48,135 nt of DNA from Xanthobacteraceae bacterium (GTDB lineage Bacteria; Pseudomonadota; Alphaproteobacteria; Rhizobiales; Xanthobacteraceae), in contig JAIESR010000061.1 in NCBI GenBank assembly GCA_019745775.1, positions 1-48,135 of the forward strand, read 5' to 3'. Shown here piece after piece: positions 40,046-48,062 of the stretch. Each line of letters starts with the position of its first letter. The first letter of the stretch is position 1. Under the pieces are notes generated by a model that saw nothing but the letters and a program-made list of their open reading frames with translations, made no database searches and was not told the DNA's origin. The position numbers and the translations under genes are program-made.

Positions 40046-40089
40046 TTTTGCGGTTCAGTATGCTTTGAAGAAAGCAGACAACCGCAAAA
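40046..40089 (+). promoter_or_regulatory. Two-tier stem-loop in the leader of the 40105 receptor gene
   Basis: The outer stem TTTTGCGGTT (40046-40055) pairs with AACCGCAAAA (40080-40089), and the inner stem GCTTT (40062-40066) pairs with AAAGC (40071-40075) around a GAAG loop. It ends 15 bases before the ATG, next to the ribosome site GGAGGG. It could be a leader hairpin or an operator. Confidence 0.5.
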
Positions 40090-40104
40090 CCCACGGAGGG
40101 AACG

Positions 40105-41100
40105 ATGACGGCCGGATCAGGCGGCGGCAACCGCGCGCGCAATGCCGCGCTCATGCTCGCGTGTTTGGCGATTCCGTTTTCGACGATCGGCCCGGCGGCC
40201 GCGCAGGACTGGCCGACGCGCAACGTCACCGTCGTCGTGCCGCTCGGCGCCGGCAGCGCGTCCGACATCATGGCGCGCGTGGTATCCGACCAGTTGAGCC
40301 GGCAGCTCAATCGCACCTTCGTCGTTGAGAACCGTCCGGGCGCCGGTGGCACCACCGGCGCCGCTGCAGTCGCGCGTTCCGCGCCCGACGGCTACACGGT
40401 GCTCGCATTCGGCGCGCTCGCGACCGCGCACGCGATGCACAGCAAGCTCCCCTACGACACCCTCAACGATTTCACCCCGGTGGTCGCCTTCGGCATCCAG
40501 CCGCTCCTGATCGTCGGCACGCCCGGGAAGTACAAGACGCTCGGCGACCTGATCGCCGCCGGCAAGACGAAGTCCGCCTCGCTGAACTATTCGTCGGCGG
40601 GCGTCGGCAGCGCGTCGCATTTCGGGGGCGAGCGGATGCTGGTCAGCGCCGGCATCAAGGCGCAGCACGTTCCGTTCAAGGGCGCAGCCGAGGCGATCAC
40701 CGAGGTCGTCGCCGGGCGCATCGACTTCAGCCCGCAGCTCCTCACCACCACGCTGCCGTTGATCAACGACGGCAAGCTCGCGCCGCTGGCGGTCAGCGCC
40801 GGGAAGCGCGTCTCCGCGCTGCCCAACGTGCCGACGATCGTCGAAGCCGGGCTGAAGCCCGACGCGATCTATCCGTTCTACAGCGGCTTCTTCGTGCCGG
40901 CGAAGACGCCGCGCGCGATCGTCGACCAACTGCATGCGGAAGCCGTCAAGGCGATCCAGGCGCCGGAGGTGCAGGCCCGCTTCGCCAAGCTCGGCGTCGA
41001 ACCGCTGCCGATGACGGTCGACCAGTTCGCCAAGTTCTTCCGCGAGGACGTGGCGGCGGCGACCGCGCTGGTGAAGGCCGCCAATATTCCGCAGCAGTAA
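40105..41100 (+). CDS. Bug/TctC-type solute receptor
   Basis: This 331-residue exported receptor has a signal peptide (about 1-34, ending GPAAAQ). True Bug-family features follow: DWPTRNVTVVVPLGAGSASD, VVENRPGAGGTTGAAAVARS, APDGYTVLAF, LNYSSAGVGSASHFGGERM and HVPFKGAAEAITEVVAGRID. GGAGGGAAC precedes the ATG. A second receptor, of a different branch, starts 24 bases after its stop, so the two are likely co-transcribed. A two-tier hairpin lies just upstream. The ligand is unknown, probably a carboxylic acid. Confidence 0.9.
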   Translation: MTAGSGGGNRARNAALMLACLAIPFSTIGPAAAQDWPTRNVTVVVPLGAGSASDIMARVVSDQLSRQLNRTFVVENRPGAGGTTGAAAVARSAPDGYTVLAFGALATAHAMHSKLPYDTLNDFTPVVAFGIQPLLIVGTPGKYKTLGDLIAAGKTKSASLNYSSAGVGSASHFGGERMLVSAGIKAQHVPFKGAAEAITEVVAGRIDFSPQLLTTTLPLINDGKLAPLAVSAGKRVSALPNVPTIVEAGLKPDAIYPFYSGFFVPAKTPRAIVDQLHAEAVKAIQAPEVQARFAKLGVEPLPMTVDQFAKFFREDVAAATALVKAANIPQQ

Positions 41101-41124
41101 CCGGTCGCCGGCAGGAGCCCTATC

Positions 41125-42165
41125 ATGAGCCGCATGCAACGAATGGGCGCTGCCGCCGCCGCGCTGATCGCGCTGTCCGCTGCCCCGGCGGCGCGCGCCG
41201 ACGCGGTCGCCGACTTCTACAAGGGCAAGCAGATCAGCGTCATCGTCGGCTACGGTCCGGGCGGTGGCTACGACGTCTACACCCGCCTGCTGCTGCGCCA
41301 CATGCCGCGCCACGTGCCCGGCAACCCGACCATGGTGGTGCAGAACATGCCGGGGGCCGGCAGCCTGCGCGCGGCGAACTATCTGGGCAATGCCGCGTCG
41401 CGTGATGGCCTCACCCTCGGCGTGATCGGCGCGCCGGCGGCGCTCGAGCCGCTATTCGGCAACGCCGACGCGAAGTTCGAGACCGGCGGCTTCGCCTGGC
41501 TCGGCAACATGATCCGCGACGTCGCCGCCTGCGGCACCTGGCACAACAGCGGCATCACATCCCTCGACCAGATCATCAATGCCAAGACCGACATCGTCTT
41601 CGGCGCCAGCGGCGCCGGCTCCTACGGCAACCAGCATGCGCAGATCCTCAGGCACATGCTGGGCGCCAGGCTGCGCGTCATCACCGGCTTCACCGGCATA
41701 AAGGACATCGGCCTCGCGCTCGAACGCGGCGAAGTGCAGGCCGCCTGCGCGCTCGCGCTTTCGACCGCGAAGGCGACGTTCGACGGCAACGTCAAGCGCG
41801 GTGAGCTGAAATTCCTGGTGCAGTTCGGCAAGAACCAGGACGTTCCCTACTTCGGCGGCGCGCCGAACTTCTACAAGATGATCAAGACCGACGAGCAGCG
41901 CCAGATCGCCGACCTGTTTTTCGGGCAGTCGGAGATTGCGCGGCCGCTGATCGGCCCGCCCGGAATGCAGCCGGCGTTCGTCGCCGCCTTGCGCAAGGCG
42001 ATGGCCGACGCGGTCGCCGACAAGGCGTTCCTGGCGGAAGCCGAGAAGGCCGGGCTCGACATCGATTTCGTCTCCGGCGAGGAGACGGCGCAGTCGTTTG
42101 CCGATTTCCAGAAGGCGTCGCCCGCCGTCGTCGCCAAGGCGCGCGAGATCATGGGGCGGAAGTAG
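41125..42165 (+). CDS. TctC-type solute receptor
   Basis: This 346-residue exported receptor has a signal peptide (about 1-26, AAPAARADA). Its blocks are FYKGKQISVIVGYGPGGGYD, HVPGNPTMVVQNMPGAGSLR, GGFAWLGNMIRDVAACGTWH and DIVFGASGAGSYGNQHAQIL. It is of the same branch as the receptors at 35261 and 38446. GGAG lies about ten bases before the ATG. Its stop forms one side of a small hairpin shared with the convergent aldolase-family gene. No membrane partner genes are in the window. Confidence 0.88.
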   Translation: MSRMQRMGAAAAALIALSAAPAARADAVADFYKGKQISVIVGYGPGGGYDVYTRLLLRHMPRHVPGNPTMVVQNMPGAGSLRAANYLGNAASRDGLTLGVIGAPAALEPLFGNADAKFETGGFAWLGNMIRDVAACGTWHNSGITSLDQIINAKTDIVFGASGAGSYGNQHAQILRHMLGARLRVITGFTGIKDIGLALERGEVQAACALALSTAKATFDGNVKRGELKFLVQFGKNQDVPYFGGAPNFYKMIKTDEQRQIADLFFGQSEIARPLIGPPGMQPAFVAALRKAMADAVADKAFLAEAEKAGLDIDFVSGEETAQSFADFQKASPAVVAKAREIMGRK

Positions 42166-42183
42166 CGCTCCGATCGGGCGCTA
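42163..42183. terminator. Hairpin containing both stop codons of two convergent genes
   Basis: TAGCGC (42163-42168) pairs with GCGCTA (42178-42183) over a nine-base loop. The plus-strand TAG and the minus-strand TAG form the two ends of the stem. The bases after it are TTTCTTCC on the plus strand. It may work as a weak two-way terminator. Confidence 0.45.
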
Positions 42184-42987
42184 TTTCTTCCTGCCGGCTT
42201 TCTTTGCCACCTTTTTCGCCTTGGCCTTGCCCGCCTTCCCGCCCACCAGCGTCCTGGTCTTCGGCGGCAGCTCGCCGGCCTTGGTGAGCCGCGTCACCCA
42301 ATACTCCCAGGCGCGATTGAGCGGCCGCTCCTGGAGCGAATAGTCGTGCGAGAGCCTGGCCTCGCCCGGGCTGAGCGGCGTGACGTCGGCGATCGCTTCG
42401 GCGCGCAGCTGAAGCTCGGCGTTGCGATGGGTCATGATCGAGCGGAACACCGCTTCCTTGATCGAGCGGCCGACAACGGTTGCGCCATGCCGCCGCATCA
42501 GCACCATCCAGTGCGGACCGAGCGCACGGGCCAGCGAAGCGCCCTGCGCATTGGTGGTCAGGACCATCGGCGTATCGCCGAACTCGTGCGCGCTGTCCCA
42601 GGACGGCACCACCTCGCCCATCGTGGCGCCGAGGCTGTTGATCGGCATGAGCTTCAGGTCGGTCAGGCAGAACGGCAGGAGCGCCGGCGAATGGTGATGG
42701 ACAATCGTCATCACGTCCGGCCGCTTACGGAAGATCTCGCCGTGAATCACGCATTCGCCATAGGGCAGGATGTTGCCGGGCGTGACCACGTTGGAATCGA
42801 CGTCAAGCTCGAGGATGTCACCGGGCTCGACCAGTTCGGGGCTGCGCGAGCGCGACAGCAGATAGTGCCCGGGCTTGTCCGGATGACGCACGCTGATGTG
42901 GCCGAAGCCGTCGAGCACGCCCTCATGCGCGACGATGCGGTTGGCGAGCGCGAGCTGATAGCAGAGATCGTCGATGGCATTGGGCAT
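42181..42987 (-). CDS. Class II aldolase/adducin family protein
   Basis: This 268-residue protein is of the class II aldolase/adducin family, which includes sugar-phosphate aldolases and decarboxylases of aromatic or keto acids. Zinc-site His residues are visible in VHHHSPALLPF (about 96-106) and MRRHGATVVG (about 164-173). Other landmarks are VLDGFGHISVRHPD and LPYGECVIHGEIFRKRPDV. The C-terminus is a long Lys/Ala/Gly tail (GGKAGKAKAKKVAKKAGRKK), unusual for the family. ATG at 42987 is preceded by GAGAG. The in-frame extension to 43107 is repeat DNA and is rejected. Confidence 0.86.
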   Translation of the reverse strand: MPNAIDDLCYQLALANRIVAHEGVLDGFGHISVRHPDKPGHYLLSRSRSPELVEPGDILELDVDSNVVTPGNILPYGECVIHGEIFRKRPDVMTIVHHHSPALLPFCLTDLKLMPINSLGATMGEVVPSWDSAHEFGDTPMVLTTNAQGASLARALGPHWMVLMRRHGATVVGRSIKEAVFRSIMTHRNAELQLRAEAIADVTPLSPGEARLSHDYSLQERPLNRAWEYWVTRLTKAGELPPKTRTLVGGKAGKAKAKKVAKKAGRKK

Positions 42988-43035
42988 GATTGTTTCTCTC
43001 GTTGAAGAATTCAAATGCGCGGGCTTGTACCGGCC

Positions 43036-43220
43036 GGCTCCCTCTCCCCATCCGAACTCGGGTTTACCCGAGTTCGGCATCAAAAGAGTGGTCGAATTCG
43101 GAAACATCCGACTTCGACTGGAGAGGGATGGGGTGAGGGGGTATAGCTCTTTCGATAGGTTCGAACCCCCTCACCCTAACCCTCTCCCCTCCGGGGAGAG
43201 GGAACGCACCGAGTTCGCGG
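43036..43220. repeat. Dispersed hairpin repeat (copy 2) with a nested palindrome
   Basis: The core TCGATAGGTTCGAACCCC is at 43152-43169, flanked as in the copy at 30578. Between CTCCCTCTCCCC and GGAGAGGGATGGGGTGAGGG a segment of about 70 bases (43051-43120) is inserted that is absent from the other copies. The insert starts with a perfect 12-base palindrome (43052-43063 with 43066-43077). Confidence 0.85.
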
Positions 43221-43252
43221 GACGGTAGGTGCGCGTTCGGAAGTGCCAGTTG

Positions 43253-44230
43253 CTACTTCGCCGATGGCTTGTAGAGGATGTCGAACAGCCCGGCAACGTC
43301 CTGCTGCGTGAGTTGGGAGGCCGTGAACTTGTACTGCGCGGCGTCGCGCAGCGTGCGGTCGAGGTCGCGGATCTCGCCGATCTGCAGCGCCTCGATCGGG
43401 AAGAACTCCTTCACCGCCGCGCCGGCGACGTCGGTCGGTGCCTTGGCGAAGGCCGCGAAATATTCGATCGCGCGCGGGTTCGAATACGACCACTTGATCG
43501 CCTCGTCGTAGACCTGCATCAGCCGGGTGATCGCGTCCCGCTTGGTCTTGAGCGAATTGACGTTGGCGATGTTGACGCGGATCGTCTGGTTGCGGAGGTC
43601 GGTCGCTTCGCGGGCGCGCGCGATGATGTTGATCTTCTTCTCCTGGATCTCGCGCAGTGCGAACGGCGGCGTCGCCCAGCCGATGTCGATCTGCCCGGTC
43701 ATCACGCTGGTGAGCGTGCCGGGGAGCCCGCCGGTCGCGGTCGGCCGCGCCTTCGAGCCGGCCTGGTTGAGCAGCGCCAGCAGGATCAGGTTCGACGACG
43801 AGCCCGGCGAGGAGAATGCGATGGTGTTCTTCTCGGTCGCGTCCTTGAGGCTCTTGATCGCGCTCTCGGCGCGCACATACCAGAACAGCTCGTGCGCCCC
43901 GGTCATCTGCGCGGAGATCACCCGGATCGGCGCTTTCTTCGAATAGGCGCCGATGGTGCCGAGCAACCCGTTCGACATCGCCACGTCGACGCTGCCGGAG
44001 GTGATGACCTGCAAGGTCTGCCCGCCGCCCTCGGTGAAGAAGAACTCGACGTCGAGCCCGGCTTTCTTGAGCATGCCCTCCTTCTCGGCGAACTCCAGGA
44101 ACGATGAATCCCAGAAGCCGCGCTGCGAGATCGCGACCTTGAGCTTGTCCTGCGCCTGCGCCGCCGATCCGAAGACGCCGGCCAGCAACGCCAAGACGGC
44201 GGTCGCGGCGATGAATGAACGCTTGAGCAT
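43253..44230 (-). CDS. NMT1/SsuA-type ABC solute-binding protein
   Basis: This 325-residue exported receptor has a signal peptide (1-27, ending SAAQAQ). Its mature blocks are KLKVAISQRGFWDSSFLEFA, EKEGMLKKAGLDVEFFFTEG, TLQVITSGSVDVAMSNGLLG and NTIAFSSPGSSSNLILLALL. This pattern fits NMT1-like ABC receptors. GGAGGA lies eight bases before the ATG. It is separated from the divergent cupin gene by 140 bases and is preceded downstream by a repeat. No permease or ATPase adjoins it. Confidence 0.88.
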   Translation of the reverse strand: MLKRSFIAATAVLALLAGVFGSAAQAQDKLKVAISQRGFWDSSFLEFAEKEGMLKKAGLDVEFFFTEGGGQTLQVITSGSVDVAMSNGLLGTIGAYSKKAPIRVISAQMTGAHELFWYVRAESAIKSLKDATEKNTIAFSSPGSSSNLILLALLNQAGSKARPTATGGLPGTLTSVMTGQIDIGWATPPFALREIQEKKINIIARAREATDLRNQTIRVNIANVNSLKTKRDAITRLMQVYDEAIKWSYSNPRAIEYFAAFAKAPTDVAGAAVKEFFPIEALQIGEIRDLDRTLRDAAQYKFTASQLTQQDVAGLFDILYKPSAK

Positions 44231-44370
44231 TGTGCTTCCTCCACACCTCGATCCGCACCAGACTGCCGAAACCGCCCGCCGGCCACAACCCTAGAATATC
44301 GCGACATGGTGACAGGGCGGCGAGGCTATGGCACCGATAGAGACGTCGAACAGAACAAACGGACGCAGGC

Positions 44371-44886
44371 ATGAACACCCAACCATCGCGATTTCATCCG
44401 ATCCGCCGGGTCGTCACCGGCCACGACAAGAACAACGTCGCCAAGGTCATCATCGACGGGCCGGCGACCAACCACAAAGGCGGCGCGTCCGGCGCACAGT
44501 CGACACTGATGTGGATCACCGAGGGCGCCCCGGCCGAGATGCCGATCGGCGAGAATGTCGAAGATCTCGGCGCTCGCATCCTCGGCACACCGCCGCCGGT
44601 CAACGGCACCCGCTTCGCCGTCATCACCTTCCCGCCCGGCAATCCCGGCCGCATGCACCGCACCGAGACCATCGACTACGTCATCGTGATGGAGGGCGAA
44701 ATCGACATGGACATGGATGACTCGACGGTGAAGCTGAAAGCCGGCGACATCCTGGTGCAGCGCGGCACCAACCACTCCTGGGTCAACCGCAGCGACAAGG
44801 TCGCGCGCGCGGCGTTCGTGCTGATCGACGCCCATCCGCTCGGGATCGGCCATCCGGTGCTGCGCGAGCAGAGCGCCAGCAGCTAA
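44371..44886 (+). CDS. Single-domain cupin protein
   Basis: This 171-residue protein has one cupin domain at about residues 85-160. Motif 1 reads PGRMHRTETIDYVIVMEGEI and motif 2 GDILVQRGTNHSWVNRSD. Possible metal ligands are H96, E98 and H142. Similar small cupins act as dioxygenases, isomerases or sensors, and some bind oxalate-like acids. The start has only a weak GCAGGC upstream. It is transcribed away from the receptor gene at 43253, so the two may respond to one compound. Confidence 0.8.
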   Translation: MNTQPSRFHPIRRVVTGHDKNNVAKVIIDGPATNHKGGASGAQSTLMWITEGAPAEMPIGENVEDLGARILGTPPPVNGTRFAVITFPPGNPGRMHRTETIDYVIVMEGEIDMDMDDSTVKLKAGDILVQRGTNHSWVNRSDKVARAAFVLIDAHPLGIGHPVLREQSASS

Positions 44887-45075
44887 GGCGGGACGCGATC
44901 GTTTCGACGACGATGCCTCCCGCACCCTCTTGCAGCGAGGGCGGCGAGAGGTGCCCGATCTATTCCAGCGCCGAAGCGGCCCGCTTTAAGCGTTCCTTAA
45001 CCACGCCGTTATCAACTACCGGAGGCCAAACCGGCCCGTCATTGCTCCTGCGTGTACGCCCGGCGGACCCGCCCG

Positions 45076-46482
45076 ATGAAGCACGAAGTACACGCCGAAC
45101 TCACGCCCCGGCTGGAGGCCTACGGGCTCGACGAGAAAGCGCGCCTGCGCCTGCAGAGATTGTGGCCGATACTCGAGCCGCATCTGCCCGCGGCGATCGA
45201 CGCATTCATCGCCAGCGCGTCCAAAATTCCGCAGATCGCGCCGATCTTCGCCAAGCACCACGCCCGAATCCGCGAGCTCGAGCTGGTGCATCACCGGCAC
45301 CTGCTGTGTGGCCGGTTCGACGACGCCTATGTCGAGTGCTGCCAGTATTCGTCGAAGGAACACTCCATGATCGGCATCGAGGCGCGGGTGCGGCTCAATT
45401 CCGGCTCTATGGTCATGCGCCGGATGACCGATGTGCTCGCGCGGCGCCACTGGTATTCGCCGGCGACCATCGCTGCCGACGCCAAGCTCCTCACCCAGGC
45501 CATCCTGTGCGACGCGGCGCTGACCAGCACCATCCATCTCCAGATCGTCGCCAGTTCCCGCGCCAGCCGCCGCCAGCGGCTCGAAGAGGCGATCAAGGAA
45601 TTCGACGGCACGATAGGCGCCGTGATCGACGCCATCAAGGAAGCCAGCGGATCGCTCGCGACGACGTCGGCCGGGCTGCAGCAGGCCGCCTGCGACACGC
45701 TCGGCCGCACGGCGTCGGCTTCGCGGGCGCTCGGCGCGACCAGCGAGTCTGTCGGGATCGCGGTGCCTGCGTCCGAAGAGATGTCGCTTTCGATCTCGGA
45801 GATCGGCAGGCAGGCCGACCGTGGGCTGGCGATGGCACGCACCACGCTCGGCGAAGCCGAAAAGACCAGCCAGGCGATCCGCACGCTCGACGAGGCGGCG
45901 CGCCACATCGGCTCGGTCGTCGAGCTGATCTCCAACATCGCGTCGCAGACCAACCTCCTGGCGCTCAACGCCACGATCGAGGCGGCGCGCGCCGGCGCGG
46001 CCGGCAAAGGCTTCGCGGTCGTCGCCTCGGAGGTCAAGCAGCTCGCCAACCAGACGTCGCATGCCACCGGCGAAATCTCGCATCAGGTGACGGAGATCCA
46101 GGAAGCGACCAAGCGCGCGGTTGGAGAAATCACCTCGATCGCCCGCATCATCCATGACCTGACCGGAGTCGCGAGCTCGATCGCCGCCGCGGTCGAGGAA
46201 CAGTCGGCCTCCGCGCGCCAGATCGCGTCGAGCATGCAGACCGCCGCCCAGAACACGGTCGACACCACCGACGAGATCAAGGCGGTCGAGCATGTGGCAC
46301 AACGCGGAGCCAAGGCCGCCGGTGAAATCCAGAGCTGGACCGAGCGGCTTTCCGCCGGCGCCGTCGCGCTGGAATCGAAGGTCGACGACTTCTTCGAGCG
46401 GGTCCGCACCGAGCAGCCGCAGGGCGCCGGCCATGCGGCAAACGCGGCTGCCGCCGCGGCCGCGAAAGCGCGTGCGTCTTAG
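45076..46482 (+). CDS. Globin-coupled methyl-accepting chemotaxis protein, soluble
   Basis: This 468-residue transducer has an N-terminal globin-coupled sensor (residues 1-160), a short linker and an MCP signalling domain (about 175-440). The globin part has H96 in KEHSMIGIE, the position of the haem proximal His in this family, so an oxygen sensor is likely. The signalling hairpin tip reads [15 protein letters not shown], followed by [20 protein letters not shown]. No membrane span is present. ATG at 45076 is chosen over GTG at 45052; neither has a good ribosome site. It ends in an Ala-rich tail without the CheR-binding pentapeptide. No other chemotaxis gene is in the window. Confidence 0.86.
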   Translation: MKHEVHAELTPRLEAYGLDEKARLRLQRLWPILEPHLPAAIDAFIASASKIPQIAPIFAKHHARIRELELVHHRHLLCGRFDDAYVECCQYSSKEHSMIGIEARVRLNSGSMVMRRMTDVLARRHWYSPATIAADAKLLTQAILCDAALTSTIHLQIVASSRASRRQRLEEAIKEFDGTIGAVIDAIKEASGSLATTSAGLQQAACDTLGRTASASRALGATSESVGIAVPASEEMSLSISEIGRQADRGLAMARTTLGEAEKTSQAIRTLDEAARHIGSVVELISNIASQTNLLALNATIEAARAGAAGKGFAVVASEVKQLANQTSHATGEISHQVTEIQEATKRAVGEITSIARIIHDLTGVASSIAAAVEEQSASARQIASSMQTAAQNTVDTTDEIKAVEHVAQRGAKAAGEIQSWTERLSAGAVALESKVDDFFERVRTEQPQGAGHAANAAAAAAAKARAS

Positions 46483-46672
46483 ACCAATTACCGTTTGTCC
46501 AGCTACAACCTGACGCCTTGACGGGGCTGCCCGGCTGGCCTTTGATGCCGTCGATACGTGGTCCCTTCGCACCATCGCGCAGCCAAGAAAACGCGGCCAC
46601 ATCAGCATAACTTTCATATTCCAGCGGGGCGGCGACAAACCCGCGCCGAAAGTCACCTGGGAGGGTTCGAAA

Positions 46673-47860
46673 ATGATTGGAAGGCTAATTCTCGCCGGCG
46701 CTCTGGCGTCCGCGGCCGGCGTGGCGCAGGCCCAGCAGGAGGTCCGGATCGGCGTCAACCTGCCGTATACCGGCATCGGCGCCGAGCTCGCACAGCAGAT
46801 CGATCGCGGCATGGAGCAGTATCTCAAGCTCAATCCGGTCAAGGGCTACAAGGTCACCATCGTCAAGCGCGACGTGAAGGATCCCGGCGGCGGCAACGCC
46901 CGCAACGTGATCCAGGAACTGTTGACGCAGGACAAAGTCGACGTGCTCGCCGGCTGGGTCTATTCACCGAACGCGATCGCCGCGGCGCCGGTGGTGAACG
47001 CCGGCAAGAAACTGGCCGTGATCATGAACGCGGGCACCGCGCATATCACGCAGATGTCGAACTTCTACGTGCGCACCTCGTTCAGCATGTGGCATGCGGG
47101 CTACACGATGGGCGAGACCGCCGCCAAGACCCTCAAGGCCAAGACCGCGGTGGTCGGCTACTCGGATTTCCCGCCCGGCAAGGACATGCTGGCGTCGTTC
47201 AAGCGCGCCTTCGAAGGATCGGGCGGCCAGGTAATCGACGAGATTCCCATGGGCGGCCCGGCCGCGGTGCCGGACTTCACGCCGTTCTTCCAGCGCGCCA
47301 AGGACAAGAAGCCGGATGTGTTCTTCGTGTTCGTGCCGGCGGGCGATCACTCCGCCGCGGTGGTGCGCACCTACGGCGCGCTCGGCATGCGCCAGGCCGG
47401 CATCAAGCTGATCGGCCCGGGCGACATCACGCAGGACAACAAGCTGCAGGCGATGGGCCAGGCCGCGGTCGGCCTCGTCACCATGCATCACTACCACGCC
47501 GACCTGACCAACAAAGAAAACCAGGCCTTCGTCGCGTCGTGGAAGAAGGACTACGGCGCCGAGTCGACGCCGGACTTCATGGCGGTCGGCGGCTATGACG
47601 GCATGGCGGCGATCGCGCACGCGATCCGGGCCACCAAGGGCAAGATGGACGCCGAGGAGTCGCTCGCGGCGCTGCGCGGCTGGAAGTTCGCGAGCCCGCG
47701 CGGCCCGATCCTGATCGATCCAGAGACCCGCGACATCGTCATGAACCAGTATCTCTCGGAAGTGGTGATGAAGAACGGGCGGCTCTATCAGAACACGATC
47801 GCGACCGTCGAGAACGTGAAGGACGCCTGCAAGGCGCTGAAGATCCCGCCTTGCAAATGA
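46673..47860 (+). CDS. LivJ-type (branched-chain amino-acid family) ABC solute-binding protein
   Basis: This 395-residue exported receptor of the Peripla_BP_6 type has a signal peptide (about 1-21, VAQAQQE). Its blocks are EVRIGVNLPYTGIGAELAQQ, KVTIVKRDVKDPGGGNARNV, VDVLAGWVYSPNAIAAAPVV and GPGDITQDNKLQAMGQAAVG. The family handles amino acids, amides and, in soil bacteria, many aromatic acids. GGGAGGG stands eight bases before the ATG. No LivH/M/F/G genes follow within the window, but they could lie to the right of it. Confidence 0.9.
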   Translation: MIGRLILAGALASAAGVAQAQQEVRIGVNLPYTGIGAELAQQIDRGMEQYLKLNPVKGYKVTIVKRDVKDPGGGNARNVIQELLTQDKVDVLAGWVYSPNAIAAAPVVNAGKKLAVIMNAGTAHITQMSNFYVRTSFSMWHAGYTMGETAAKTLKAKTAVVGYSDFPPGKDMLASFKRAFEGSGGQVIDEIPMGGPAAVPDFTPFFQRAKDKKPDVFFVFVPAGDHSAAVVRTYGALGMRQAGIKLIGPGDITQDNKLQAMGQAAVGLVTMHHYHADLTNKENQAFVASWKKDYGAESTPDFMAVGGYDGMAAIAHAIRATKGKMDAEESLAALRGWKFASPRGPILIDPETRDIVMNQYLSEVVMKNGRLYQNTIATVENVKDACKALKIPPCK

Positions 47861-47963
47861 TCGTGAAGCTATTGGCTCAAGATGCTTAGTTGATGCGACG
47901 CCGACTGTTCTGGAAACGACAGCGGCGTCGCTCGTGACTTGCTAACGATCCTGAGATGGTGAG

Positions 47964-48062
47964 GCGAACTCGGTGCGCTCCCTCTCCCCGGAGGGGAGAG
48001 GGTTGGGGTGAGGGGGTTCGAACCTATCGAGGGACCTAGGCCCCTCACCCCACCCCTCCCCC
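47964..48062. repeat. Dispersed hairpin repeat (copy 3, inverted)
   Basis: GCGAACTCGGTGCGCTCCCT opens the element, followed by CTCCCCGGAGGGGAG and the inverted core GGGGTTCGAACCTATCGA at 48013-48030. It matches the copies at 30578 and 43036 but is less regular toward its right end. Confidence 0.8.

Noticed and set aside
43020-43107. N-terminal extension of the class II aldolase-family gene
   Set aside because: The extra in-frame codons lie in the palindromic repeat and precede a good ATG with a ribosome site at 42987.
45016-46842. Minus-strand open frame of 608 codons
   Set aside because: It is antisense to the globin-coupled transducer, whose motifs are certain. The product is low-complexity Arg/Gly/Asp-rich.
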